A DNA stretch of 17,293 nucleotides. Origin: Fimbriiglobus sp. GTDB lineage: Bacteria; Planctomycetota; Planctomycetia; Gemmatales; Gemmataceae. Position numbers and translations under genes: made by a program. This document shows positions 7,205 through 16,110 of the stretch, piece after piece (position 1 is the stretch's first letter; each line of letters opens with the position of its first letter). The notes beneath the pieces were generated by a model. That model was given only the letters and a program-made list of their open reading frames with translations, was not told where the DNA came from and ran no database searches. The stretch covers positions 1 to 17,293 of the forward strand of contig JANXTD010000138.1 in the NCBI GenBank assembly GCA_025352585.1, written 5' to 3'.

Positions 7205-9193
7205 CTACGCCGTGGCATCACGCGACTTGGCGAAGCGGCCGACTGCCCGGCTGAAGACCCAGCGGCCGAGGAGCCAGTACAAGGCGACGCCGCCCCCGTA
7301 CATCCCCAGCGTGAGGGCGACGCGGGCGAGGGTCGGCACGGACCGGTTGGCCATGTTTCTGGTGCGGAACAGAACGAACTCGTCGGGCTGGAGGAGTTGC
7401 CTTTCGAGCCACATCAGGTCGCGGTCGAAGCCGAGGACGCTCGGGATGCCGAGGAAGACCGCCCCGCCGGCGAGCAGCAAGGCGTAGTGCCCGACCGCCC
7501 CGCCGAAGATCAGGTTGCGCGCCGCCCGCGCAGGCGTACTCGCCCACGCGGAGCAGTACAGCGCGAAGTTCACCAGCGGCGACGCCAGGACCAACGCCAT
7601 CGCTAATAGCAGCACGGCGACGTGCAACGGGAAGAAGCCGGTGACGACGGCCGCGGCCGTGGGGGTCGCCCACCACAGGACGAACAGGCGGTTCGTCTGG
7701 AGGCAGCCGTCGCGAATTTGTTCGAGCATCTCGCGCGCCGTCAAGGGCGTCAGGCGCAGCGATTCGAGCGTGTCGCCCGAGCGCTCCTTGGCGATCGACT
7801 GCGTTGCCGAGATTACCGGCACGATTAGCGTGATGGCGCAGACGATGGGGACCGCGAACGAGACCAGGCCGAGTACTGTCGCGCTCGCCAGCCAGTCGTA
7901 CACCCGTAGGCCACTGTCTCGCAGCCAGGGGTAGAGCGTCCCCTGCCCGACGAGGTCGATGGCGTAGCTCGCCAGAAACACCGCCACGCACACGCCGAAC
8001 GCGATTGCCACGGAGCGCGGCCGCATCGGCCCGGCGCGGAAGACGCCGACGCGGCACCTCGCCCACCACGCCAGCGGCTCGTCGGTCACCGGCGGCCGCA
8101 GCCTCGCCCGCCTCTCCTGAAGGCTTTCGCGCCGCTTGCCCCGGCCGAGCAGTCGTAACGGCCGCGACGCCAAGCCCTCGGCCTGGTCGGGGTCGCGGAC
8201 CGTGCGGACCCGCTGGCAGGCCAGCAGCGTCCCGACGAGGAAGACGCCGAGTGCCCCGGCGCTGTACTGCCGCAACGCCGCCGCGTAGCCGGCCAGCGCC
8301 GGGCCGGCGACGGTGTTCAGCATGAGCGCGGCGAACGGGTTCGCCGCGTTGAACGCCTCCACCAAGTCCGCCACGACCGCCGGCGCGGCGTACCCCTGGA
8401 AGCGCGGGAACGCCCCGAACTTCGGCACGTCGATGCTCAGCCTTAGCAAGCCGGTGCTCAGCCACAGGTAGCCGACCGTGACAACGACCACGAAGCCGGC
8501 CGCCCCCGAACGCCCCTTGGAAGCCGCGGACGCCCACGCCGCCAGTCCGGCGAGCGCGAGCATCGTCACGAACGTGGCCCCGCCGAAGAGCAGCATCACC
8601 GCGGGCGACAGGCCGACGATCAGCGGCAGCATCGCCAGCACTGGCAGGATCACCACGACCGGCTCGACGACCAGCCACAGCTTGCCGAGCAGCTTGCCGA
8701 AGACGAGTTCGCGGCCGCGCAGGTCGGTCGTCAGCAGGACTTCCCAGCGCTTCGCGGCCCGCTCCTCGGCGATGGCCCCGGAGACAAGCAGCACCGTCAG
8801 GGAGGGCACGAGCAGGCCGACACCGACGGCGAACCAGCCGATAATTTGTGAGTTGATGTATTGGGACTGGCGGTTCCGCGACCACTGAGTCAGGTAACGC
8901 GGCAGGAAATCTTCGCCGTTGAAGACGATCACCGCCCCCGCCGCCAGCGCGATGCCGGCCCGCACCAGGTGCGTCCGCCGACTGCGGGCACTCCGCACGG
9001 CGTCCGCCCTCGCGAAGGGGCCGAAGAGCAGGAAGCCGTCCTGACGCGAGTAGCACGCCGTCAGTAGCAGGGCGACGCCGACGGCGGCCGCGGCCCAGCC
9101 GAGGTCCGCCCCGGAGTAGAGGCCGGCGACCACCGCGGCGGTGCCGGCGATCGACAGGGGGCGGGCGTGACGCTCGGGGTCGAAGCTTGGCAT
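7205..9193 (-). CDS. ABC-2 type permease with two fused modules
   Basis: This 662-residue protein is an integral membrane permease that probably works with an ABC ATPase. It contains two ABC-2 modules in one chain. Each has the hallmark cytoplasmic loop: module 1 IAEERAAKRWEVLLTTDL (141-158) and module 2 IAKERSGDTLESLRLTPL (467-484). Hydrophobic helices surround them (about 13-47, 76-92, 118-139, 176-224, 232-248, 311-325, 394-416, 436-462, 501-545 and beyond). A charged cytoplasmic segment lies at about 326-390. Such loops are typical of NosY-like and gliding-type exporters in which two ABC-2 halves normally come from separate subunits; fusion would give a complete pore in one polypeptide. 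No ATPase gene is adjacent. The substrate is unknown. glgB lies 15 bases upstream, with the same direction, and no SD is visible. Confidence 0.85.
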   Translation of the reverse strand: MPSFDPERHARPLSIAGTAAVVAGLYSGADLGWAAAAVGVALLLTACYSRQDGFLLFGPFARADAVRSARSRRTHLVRAGIALAAGAVIVFNGEDFLPRYLTQWSRNRQSQYINSQIIGWFAVGVGLLVPSLTVLLVSGAIAEERAAKRWEVLLTTDLRGRELVFGKLLGKLWLVVEPVVVILPVLAMLPLIVGLSPAVMLLFGGATFVTMLALAGLAAWASAASKGRSGAAGFVVVVTVGYLWLSTGLLRLSIDVPKFGAFPRFQGYAAPAVVADLVEAFNAANPFAALMLNTVAGPALAGYAAALRQYSAGALGVFLVGTLLACQRVRTVRDPDQAEGLASRPLRLLGRGKRRESLQERRARLRPPVTDEPLAWWARCRVGVFRAGPMRPRSVAIAFGVCVAVFLASYAIDLVGQGTLYPWLRDSGLRVYDWLASATVLGLVSFAVPIVCAITLIVPVISATQSIAKERSGDTLESLRLTPLTAREMLEQIRDGCLQTNRLFVLWWATPTAAAVVTGFFPLHVAVLLLAMALVLASPLVNFALYCSAWASTPARAARNLIFGGAVGHYALLLAGGAVFLGIPSVLGFDRDLMWLERQLLQPDEFVLFRTRNMANRSVPTLARVALTLGMYGGGVALYWLLGRWVFSRAVGRFAKSRDATA

Positions 9194-9208
9194 GAGCGTC
9201 AGCTTACG

Positions 9209-11188
9209 TTAAACGCTGCCGCGGAAGAAGACGGCCCCCAACGGCGGCAGGGTCACGTTCAGCGAGTACGGCCGGCCGTTGCAGGCGATGTACTCGGCGT
9301 GGACTCCGCCGGCGTTGCCGACGTTGCTGCCGCCGTACACGTCCGCGTCGGTGTTCAAGACTTCCTTCCAGACGCCCGGCCCCGGCACGCCGGCGCGGTA
9401 GTTCTGCCGCGGCACCGGCGTGAAGTTGAAGATGCCGACGATGCGGTCGCCGCCGGACTTCGGCAGCCGCACGAAACTCAAAACACTGTGGCTCTCGTCG
9501 TGGCAGTCGATCCACTCGAAGCCGCCCGGCTCGCAGTCCCCTTCGTGCATCGCCGGCACGCCCTTGTAGAAGCTGTTCAGGTCGGCCACGAGTTGCTGCA
9601 CGCCGCGGTGCTTGGGGTTCTCCAGGCTCGCCCACGGCAACTGCCCGTCGTGCCGCCACTCGGTCCGCTGGGCGATCTCCCCACCCATGAACAGGAGCTT
9701 CTTGCCGTTCATGCCGAACTGGTACGCCAGCAACAACCTTAAGCCGGCAAACTTCTGCCACTCGTCGCCGGCCATCTTGTCCCACAGCGGCCCCTTGCCG
9801 TGGACGACCTCGTCGTGCGACAGCGGCAGCATATAGTTTTCGGCGTTCGCATACACCTGGCGGAACGTCAACTCATTGTGGTGATACTTGCGGATCACCG
9901 GGTCCTTTTCGAGGTACTTCAAGGTGTCGTGCATCCAGCCCATGTCCCACTTGTAGCCGAAGCCCAAACCGCCCAGGTAGGTCGGCCTCGACACCATCGG
10001 CCACGACGTTGACTCCTCCGCGATGGTCTGCACGTCGGGGTAGTACGTATAAACCTCGTGGTTGAAGCGCTTGAGGAATTCAATGGCCCCAATGTTTTCC
10101 TTGCCGCCGTACTGGTTCGGCACCCACTCACCGTTCTTGCGCGAGTAGTCGAGGTACAACATCGACGCCACGCCATCGACCCGCAGTGCGTCGATGTGAT
10201 ACTTGTCGAGCCAAAATAGCGCCGACGACAGCAGGAAGCTGCGGACTTCGTGGCGGTCGTAGTTGAAGATGTAGCTGCCCCAGTCGGGGTGGTAGCCCTG
10301 GCGGGGGTCGGCGTGCTCGAAGAGGTGCGTGCCGTCGAAGTAGCCCAGCGAGAACTCGTCGGTCGCGAAGTGGCTCGGCACGAAGTCCATCACGACGCCG
10401 ATGCCGTTCTGGTGCAAATGATCGATGAGGAACATTAGATCTTGCGGGGTGCCGTAGCGGCTCGTCGCGGCGAAGAAGCCGGTGACCTGGTAGCCCCACG
10501 AGCCGTAGAACGGGTGCTCGGTGAACGGCAAGAACTCGACGTGCGTGAAGCCGAGCTTTTTGACGTAGTCGGCCAGCAGCGGCGCGAGCTGGCGGTAGCT
10601 GAACGACAAGTACGGCGGCACGCTCTCGCGCATCCACGAGCCGAGGTGAAGCTCGTAGATCGACACCGGGGCGTCGTGCTTCATCTTCGCGCCGCGGGCC
10701 TTCATCCACGCCGCGTCGTTCCACTGGTACTTCAGGTCCCAAGTCACCGCCGCGGACTTCGGCGCGATCTCGGTCGTGAAGGCGAACGGGTCGGTCTTAT
10801 CGACGCGGTAGCCACTAAACCGGGCAGTGATGCGGTACTTGTAGCAGACGCCCGGCTTGACGCCGGGGATGAACAGCACCCAGACGCCCGCGCCGTCGGC
10901 GGTGGCCATGCGGTGCGTCCGGGCGTCCCAGCCGTTGAAGTCGCCGATGACCGACACCGTCTCGGCGTTGGGTGCCCAGACGGCGAACTGGAAGCCCTCG
11001 ACGCTGTCGACGACCATCGGGTGCGAGCCGAGTTTCTCGTAAAGCCGGACGTGGCTTCCCTCGCTGAAGAGGTACAAGTCTTGCGGCGTCAACTGCGACG
11101 ACTCCCCCGCCGGCGGCGCGACCGCGACGGGCGGGGTCGGGGCGGTCGGCTTGGGCGTAGCGGTGAGGCGAGTGGGCATGGGCGGCAT
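9209..11188 (-). CDS. glgB: 1,4-alpha-glucan branching enzyme GlgB
   Basis: Cuts alpha-1,4-glucan chains and reattaches them by alpha-1,6 bonds, producing branched glycogen in the cytoplasm (EC 2.4.1.18). The 659-residue protein has a short Pro/Ala-rich N-terminus (1-32), one CBM48-type domain (about 55-145, with FNGWD at 84-88), a GH13 subfamily 9 barrel, and a C-terminal beta domain. The four GH13 regions are intact: VVMDFVPSHF (265-274), DALRVD with nucleophile Asp338 and Arg336, AEES with the acid/base Glu391 (the first Glu of the pair), and LSHDE with Asp459. It lacks the extra N1 domain of the longer E. coli type enzyme. The start at 11188 is one of two close ATGs (the other at 11179) and neither has a clear SD. 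No glgA, glgC or glgP lies nearby, which is unusual since glycogen genes often cluster. Confidence 0.96.
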   Translation of the reverse strand: MPPMPTRLTATPKPTAPTPPVAVAPPAGESSQLTPQDLYLFSEGSHVRLYEKLGSHPMVVDSVEGFQFAVWAPNAETVSVIGDFNGWDARTHRMATADGAGVWVLFIPGVKPGVCYKYRITARFSGYRVDKTDPFAFTTEIAPKSAAVTWDLKYQWNDAAWMKARGAKMKHDAPVSIYELHLGSWMRESVPPYLSFSYRQLAPLLADYVKKLGFTHVEFLPFTEHPFYGSWGYQVTGFFAATSRYGTPQDLMFLIDHLHQNGIGVVMDFVPSHFATDEFSLGYFDGTHLFEHADPRQGYHPDWGSYIFNYDRHEVRSFLLSSALFWLDKYHIDALRVDGVASMLYLDYSRKNGEWVPNQYGGKENIGAIEFLKRFNHEVYTYYPDVQTIAEESTSWPMVSRPTYLGGLGFGYKWDMGWMHDTLKYLEKDPVIRKYHHNELTFRQVYANAENYMLPLSHDEVVHGKGPLWDKMAGDEWQKFAGLRLLLAYQFGMNGKKLLFMGGEIAQRTEWRHDGQLPWASLENPKHRGVQQLVADLNSFYKGVPAMHEGDCEPGGFEWIDCHDESHSVLSFVRLPKSGGDRIVGIFNFTPVPRQNYRAGVPGPGVWKEVLNTDADVYGGSNVGNAGGVHAEYIACNGRPYSLNVTLPPLGAVFFRGSV

Positions 11189-11314
11189 CCGGTGCGGGAG
11201 GTGGTCTCACTTGAACTACCCGGTGAGCAAGCCGAATGCCAGTCCCCGCCGGCCGAACTTACCCGAACGGCCCATCCGGCCCGTCGGCGGCGCGGCCCCG
11301 CTCAGTTGTTACGG
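11189..11314. other. Intergenic spacer upstream of glgB
   Basis: A 126-base gap separates the DUF4129 gene stop (11315) from the glgB start, the longest spacer in the minus-strand series. It is large enough to carry a glgB promoter, but I could not pick out a convincing -35/-10 pair. Short GGGCCG repeats occur around 11270-11282 but show no regular structure. Confidence 0.3.
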
Positions 11315-13120
11315 TTATCCGCGGCGTGCGGGGTGCGGTTGAGACTCCAACTCGTCCCAAAGTTTCTCGACCGCCGCCAATTCGCCCGCCAACACGGGCG
11401 TGCGGCCGTACTGCGTGCGCACGTAGAGTTGCGCCACCGCGAACGCCGGCTCGTCGAGTTCGCAGAACTCGTGGCCGAGCCGCACCGCGAATTCCGTCGG
11501 CGTCTCCCCCGGCGTGCGTCCCAAGTCGCGCTCCCAGGCCCAGCCGTCGAGCGCGGCGAAGGTGTACTCGACGACCTCCGCCGGCGGCCGCGTGACCCCG
11601 CCGCGGGCGAAGGGATTCGTGTACGCCGAGAACGGCGCGGGCCGCTTGACGGCCGCCTCGGGCACGTCGTCGCCGTCGTCGCTTCGGGTGCGGATCTTCT
11701 CCTTGCGGTCGAACAGGCCGCGCAACCAGTCGAGGAGGTTCTTCGCCCAATTCGTGAACGGTGCCAGGTACTTCAGGAAGAACACCAGCAGGCCGACGAC
11801 CACCGCGACGGCAATCACGATCCAGACGACCCACTTCACGAATGCGCCAATCACCTCGGTGACCTGCGACAACTTCTCGCCGACGGCCGACGACCCCGAC
11901 TGGTCGCCGTCGCTCTTGGCGTCGTTTGCCTTGTCGTCGCCGTCACCCTGCTTGTCTTCCGCCGACTTCTGGTCAAGTTTCGAGCCGCCTTCGTCGCCCT
12001 TCTTGGCGTCGTTCGGCCCCTTCTTGCCGTCGCCTTTCTGGTCGCCCGACTTGTCGCCGCCGGACTTGTCGCTGCCTTGTCCGTCGCCCTTCTCGCCGCC
12101 CTTGCCGCCGGATTTGCCGCCCTTGGCCGACGCCTTGCCGTCCCCGGCCTCAGTCTTGGTGCCGGTCGCGCCGTCGCCCTTGCCGGCGCTGCCGTCGCGC
12201 ACCACGGCGTTCTTCGACGCCTTGCGGTCGCCGGTGCTTTTGCCACCGATGTCGATCAGCGCCGTCTCGCTGTGGGGTCGCGGCAGGATCGCCCCGACGA
12301 CGAGGAAGCCGAGAATCAGCCCGCCGCCCAGGATTAGCCAACTCGTCGTCATCACCGGCGAGATCGTCGCCCCGCGCTCGGCGAGGTAACGCCGTAGGCC
12401 CATGAGGTTCGTCGTGACAAGCAGTGCTAGGGCACTGCCGATGTAGACGGCCATGTCGAAGAAGGTCGCGGAGCGGCGGGCGGAATCGTCGGCGGGGATC
12501 AGCGATTGGCCCAAGGCGAAGATGGGTAGCGCGGCGAGGCCGAAGTACAGCACCCGCGTCCCCGGCGTGTGCGGCCGCTTCTTGCGCTCCGCCCGGTACG
12601 CCGCGACCCGCTCGAACCAACTCAACTTCTGATGCTTCGGCGTCAGCTCGGCCTCGTCGTCCTCGGCCGTGACGCGGTGGTCGTCGTCGAGGCCGACCGC
12701 CGCGAGGACGCCCTTGCCGGAGGCGGTGCGGGCGTCGTCGAAGTGCGTGCAGTCCCACGTCAGCCGGTCGGCGCAGAACCACACCAACGCCATGAGCGCG
12801 AGGTTAATCAGCGGCCCGAGCGCCTTCATCAGTGGCGTCGGGTACTCGACGAATTGCAGCATGGCGACGAAGCAGGCCGCCGCCAGCCCCGCGGCGTAGA
12901 CGCCGGCCCGCGCCCGGCCCTGCTCGATGGTGATGCGCGCGATCAGCACCGCGCCGACGGTGAAGAAGAAGAACGTCCAGTGCAAGCGACCCGCGTAGGG
13001 GCCGGGGTGGATCACTTCGATGAGGAAGAAGACGAGGCTGCCGACCATCAGCGCGATGAACGCCGGGGCCAGCGTGACCGCCGCGAGGTCGATCAGGGCC
13101 GAGCCGTCCTTCTTCGCCAT
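11315..13120 (-). CDS. Eight-TM protein with DUF4129 C-terminus
   Basis: A 601-residue membrane protein of unknown function. Seven predicted helices fill the first half (about 12-37, 47-64, 72-90, 101-120, 188-208, 218-240, 258-279), with a charged cytoplasmic loop at 121-187. A long low-complexity linker, about 283-413, is made mostly of Gly, Lys, Asp, Ser and Ala. An eighth helix lies at 426-450. The last 90 residues fit DUF4129: FAALDGWAWERDLGRTPGETPTEFA (518-543) and an AVAQLYVRTQYG segment (561-572). DUF4129 proteins often occur with MoxR, DUF58 and transglutaminase-like genes, none of which is seen here. It starts 56 bases after the ABC permease, with a weak GTGAGG, so it may belong to that operon. 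If the N-terminus is outside, the linker would be cytoplasmic; topology is uncertain. Confidence 0.8.
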   Translation of the reverse strand: MAKKDGSALIDLAAVTLAPAFIALMVGSLVFFLIEVIHPGPYAGRLHWTFFFFTVGAVLIARITIEQGRARAGVYAAGLAAACFVAMLQFVEYPTPLMKALGPLINLALMALVWFCADRLTWDCTHFDDARTASGKGVLAAVGLDDDHRVTAEDDEAELTPKHQKLSWFERVAAYRAERKKRPHTPGTRVLYFGLAALPIFALGQSLIPADDSARRSATFFDMAVYIGSALALLVTTNLMGLRRYLAERGATISPVMTTSWLILGGGLILGFLVVGAILPRPHSETALIDIGGKSTGDRKASKNAVVRDGSAGKGDGATGTKTEAGDGKASAKGGKSGGKGGEKGDGQGSDKSGGDKSGDQKGDGKKGPNDAKKGDEGGSKLDQKSAEDKQGDGDDKANDAKSDGDQSGSSAVGEKLSQVTEVIGAFVKWVVWIVIAVAVVVGLLVFFLKYLAPFTNWAKNLLDWLRGLFDRKEKIRTRSDDGDDVPEAAVKRPAPFSAYTNPFARGGVTRPPAEVVEYTFAALDGWAWERDLGRTPGETPTEFAVRLGHEFCELDEPAFAVAQLYVRTQYGRTPVLAGELAAVEKLWDELESQPHPARRG

Positions 13121-13132
13121 GCGTCGGCCTCA

Positions 13133-13161
13133 CCGGGGTGGCAGACAGTGTACCACCCCGG
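13133..13161 (-). terminator. Hairpin between the ABC permease and DUF4129 genes
   Basis: CCGGGGTGG (13133-13141) and CCACCCCGG (13153-13161) form a perfect nine-pair stem around an eleven-base loop. No T-run follows on the minus strand, but the weak SD of the DUF4129 gene starts just at the hairpin's edge (CCGG followed by TGAGG). It might attenuate read-through, protect the upstream mRNA end, or shape translation of the next gene. Confidence 0.4.
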
Positions 13162-13176
13162 CGACGCCGGCGGCAC

Positions 13177-16110
13177 TCACGGCGACTTCGCTTTCGCCGG
13201 CAGCGGCACGACGAAGACGATGTCGCCGGCCAGGACGCTGCCGCGGGGCTGGTCGCCCGACACGCTGACGCGGCCGCCGTCGTCTCGGTGGTCCAGGCCG
13301 ACGCTCCAGACGACCGGCTGCCCCGCGGCAACCTCGCGCGTCACCCGCCGTTGCGTGTCGGTTGATGGCGGCAACGGCACGTCCGACCCCGCCAGCGCGC
13401 CGACCGCCGGGATCAGGCTCGGCCGGCCGGCCGCCGCGGCGAACGCCGGCGCGATCGGCCCCACGTCGGGCGTCGTCAGGTACTCCACCGGCTCGACGGC
13501 GATCGACTCCCCGCCGACACTGACGCGATACCGGAACTCCGCCGGGGCTAGCGTGAACGGGTCGATCGGCACCCCCGGCAGGTACTTCGGCACCAACTCG
13601 TTCAGCGTCGTCGGGAAGCGGCCCGCCTCGGCCTCGTGGAGCCGCAGCGCGACTTGCAGCAGGCAGCCGCGCAGGGAAACGAGCCGCACTTCGTTGTCCG
13701 CGAACTGGCGTCGGTACCCCCGCAGGAAGTCGTACATCCAGAGGCCGGGGGCACCGCGCAGGTACGGATTCCCCTCCCGAGATGACGCCACCGCCGGCAC
13801 GTTGCCGTAGCCCACGGCCCGCCGCAACCGCTCCTTCTCCCACGGCACCGCCCAGGCGAAGGCGATCACGTCGGCCTCCTCCCGCGACGGGCCGCCCAGC
13901 AGTGCCAGCGTGCGCGGCAGCCAACTCCCCGGCCCGGTGATGCCGTTGCGCAAGGCGACTTGCGACGCGAGTTCCGTGCGGCGCGGGGTGTAGGTGTCGA
14001 CGCGCTCGTGGTCGAGCAGCGTCGTGAGGACCTGGCGCAACAGTTCGGGGTGGCCGCGGAGAGCCTTGAGCCAGTGGTGGACGCCGCGGAAGGTCGCCTC
14101 CTCGACGGAGTTGGCGGTCATCACGGCCATCGGCGGGCCACTCGTCCGCGTGGTCCGCACCGCGGCCAGCAGCACGCCGACGCGGTTGGCGAAGTCGGCC
14201 GGGTCGCCGTCGCGCTGGGCCTTCAGGCCACGCAGCGCGTAGACTGTCGCCATGCGCGGGAAGACGGTGAAGTATTGGTCTTGGGGGTTGTCGTAGTCGC
14301 GGGCGTGCTCCGCGGGGTCGATGAAGACGCCGGTCGGCTTTCGCGACGCCTCCAGCAACGTCTGCTCCCACTCGCCGTCGAGAATCTTGAGGAGGCTATC
14401 GACGTCGGGGCGGTTCTCGGGGTACCCGGACTGCAAGAGCATCGTGAACAGTTCGTTCATCAGCAGGGGCCGATCCGGTGTCGAAATGTCACTCCGGGTC
14501 TGGACGTGCGGGGCCGACCGGGTGCCGAACTCCGCTACGGCCCGGCGGATGCCCCGGCCGCTCTCGTTCTCGTCGTAGGTCGGCAGCGACTTGGCGAACG
14601 CGATGTCGTCGTTCGCCTCGGCAACTTCCGGGATTTCGAGCACCCGCCAGGCGATCCCCCCGGCGAACGTCAGCGCCACCGCGACTAGCCCGCTGGCCAG
14701 CCGCAGGACCGGCCCGCGCTGCCCGAGGGTGTCGGTCGCCCACGGCCACGTCAGCCGCCGCGACACGATCAGCGTCACGGCAACTGGCGTGAAGACTTGC
14801 CAGCCGTGCAGGCCGCCGCCGAGGAGCGAGGGGAACCACAGCGCGACCGCCGTGCCGCCGACCATCGCGCCGACGGCGAGCGCGACGATCGGCTTGCGGA
14901 AGAGCAGGGCGGCGAGTTGCCCGCAGGCCAGACCGTAGGCCGGGCCGACGAAGAGGAACGTGAGGAACGGGAAGCCGGGGCTGGGCACGCCGGTGCGGAA
15001 GGCCCGCGAGAACGCCTCTTGCCTGTGAAAGGAATCGACGAGTCCGCGGACCACGCACGGCAGCAGCATCAGCACGAGTAAGCCGAAAGTTAGCGCGAAG
15101 CCGAAGGCCAGCTTCGCGCCCCAGACGCCGCCGACGCGCAAGCGTCGCTCGCCCCAGAACCGGGCCGCTTCGGTGCCCTGCTCGTCGGCGAACAGCACGA
15201 CGCCGACCAAGACGCCGACGACCAGCGTCATCGCCGGCCACGCCGTGATGAACAGCACGTCGGGGATGAGCAGCACACACCCCGCGACGGCAGTGGCCGC
15301 CGTTAGCCACATTATGTTGACGCGGTGCTGCCGGACCAGCAGCCAGGCGAAGCGTTTGGCGCGGCTCTGGCGTCCGCTCAAGAATGCGGTCAGGGGGCGT
15401 GGACCGGCAACGTCCTGCTCCCGGTCGGGGGCGGTGAACAGTCGCGCCGAGAGGAGGAGCGGCAACACGAACGCCGCGACGATGGGGCTAAGAATCCCGA
15501 AGAGTGCGACACCATCCACGGCCAATTCCAGGATCGCGAACGGTTCCCGCGGCCGTAACCCGTCCGCGACTTCCAGCACGATCGCCCCGAAACCGATGGC
15601 GACCCCCACGACCGCGACTCCGATCGCCTGCCCCACGGCGCACGCCCCGAGCGCCGTGCGCCGCAACACCGAGCCGACGCAGCCCCAGGCGAAGCCGAAG
15701 TACGTCCCGCCGCCGAAGAGCAGCGAGAGGACGCCGCCGCCATCAATCGGCGCGGCGACAAGTGCCGTGACGAAGTACCCGGACGCCGGCACGGCCGCGA
15801 GCGCGAGGCCGGCAGCGACCTTGCGCCACCAGAGTTGCCACCGCGTCGCCGGCCTCCGGTCGAGGAACGGGAACGTCCCCGCCTCACGCTCGCCGGCGAA
15901 CAGCGTCGCCCCGATCACGGCACCAGTCGCTCCGGCAAGCAAGGCGACGCCCAGGACGCTGGCCGCGAAGAGTGACTCAACGAAACCCCTCTCCTGTTGC
16001 GGCGTGGCGATGACGGACAGCCCCGCGATCAGCCCGCAGCCCATGACGAGCAACGCGAGGACGATTGCGCCCTGCTCACGCAACTCCTTCCAGACGATGA
16101 CGCGCGTCAT
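13177..16110 (-). CDS. Large ABC-2 permease with duplicated module and C-terminal domain
   Basis: A 977-residue membrane protein that forms the channel part of an ABC exporter. The membrane region (about 1-490) shows two ABC-2-like modules: FAGEREAGTFPFLDRRP (71-87) in the first, and FADEQGTEAARFWGERR (307-323) in the second, each followed by a W-x-K segment. Helices lie at about 14-35, 48-70, 99-121, 126-147, 156-181, 201-222, 266-308, 334-353, 380-404, 407-428, 437-449 and 472-488. From about 495 to 977 a soluble domain follows, with a segment at 832-862 (RFPTTLNELVPKYLP, DPFTL, FRYRV) found in many planctomycete proteins. The start ATG overlaps the upstream ATPase stop as ATGA, arguing for translational coupling. 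The C-terminal domain may sit outside the cytoplasm and bind or process the substrate, but that is inference. No function-specific motif is recognised. Confidence 0.87.
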   Translation of the reverse strand: MTRVIVWKELREQGAIVLALLVMGCGLIAGLSVIATPQQERGFVESLFAASVLGVALLAGATGAVIGATLFAGEREAGTFPFLDRRPATRWQLWWRKVAAGLALAAVPASGYFVTALVAAPIDGGGVLSLLFGGGTYFGFAWGCVGSVLRRTALGACAVGQAIGVAVVGVAIGFGAIVLEVADGLRPREPFAILELAVDGVALFGILSPIVAAFVLPLLLSARLFTAPDREQDVAGPRPLTAFLSGRQSRAKRFAWLLVRQHRVNIMWLTAATAVAGCVLLIPDVLFITAWPAMTLVVGVLVGVVLFADEQGTEAARFWGERRLRVGGVWGAKLAFGFALTFGLLVLMLLPCVVRGLVDSFHRQEAFSRAFRTGVPSPGFPFLTFLFVGPAYGLACGQLAALLFRKPIVALAVGAMVGGTAVALWFPSLLGGGLHGWQVFTPVAVTLIVSRRLTWPWATDTLGQRGPVLRLASGLVAVALTFAGGIAWRVLEIPEVAEANDDIAFAKSLPTYDENESGRGIRRAVAEFGTRSAPHVQTRSDISTPDRPLLMNELFTMLLQSGYPENRPDVDSLLKILDGEWEQTLLEASRKPTGVFIDPAEHARDYDNPQDQYFTVFPRMATVYALRGLKAQRDGDPADFANRVGVLLAAVRTTRTSGPPMAVMTANSVEEATFRGVHHWLKALRGHPELLRQVLTTLLDHERVDTYTPRRTELASQVALRNGITGPGSWLPRTLALLGGPSREEADVIAFAWAVPWEKERLRRAVGYGNVPAVASSREGNPYLRGAPGLWMYDFLRGYRRQFADNEVRLVSLRGCLLQVALRLHEAEAGRFPTTLNELVPKYLPGVPIDPFTLAPAEFRYRVSVGGESIAVEPVEYLTTPDVGPIAPAFAAAAGRPSLIPAVGALAGSDVPLPPSTDTQRRVTREVAAGQPVVWSVGLDHRDDGGRVSVSGDQPRGSVLAGDIVFVVPLPAKAKSP

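Noticed and set aside
5537..7606. Plus-strand frame of 689 codons opposite the FAD oxidoreductase
   Set aside because: Rich in Arg, Ala, Asp, His and Glu with no domain or membrane pattern, and antisense to a conserved flavoprotein.
10442..12337. Plus-strand frame of 631 codons across glgB and the DUF4129 gene
   Set aside because: It spans two well-supported genes and their spacer in antisense; the hydrophobic stretch at its end merely mirrors the linker codons.
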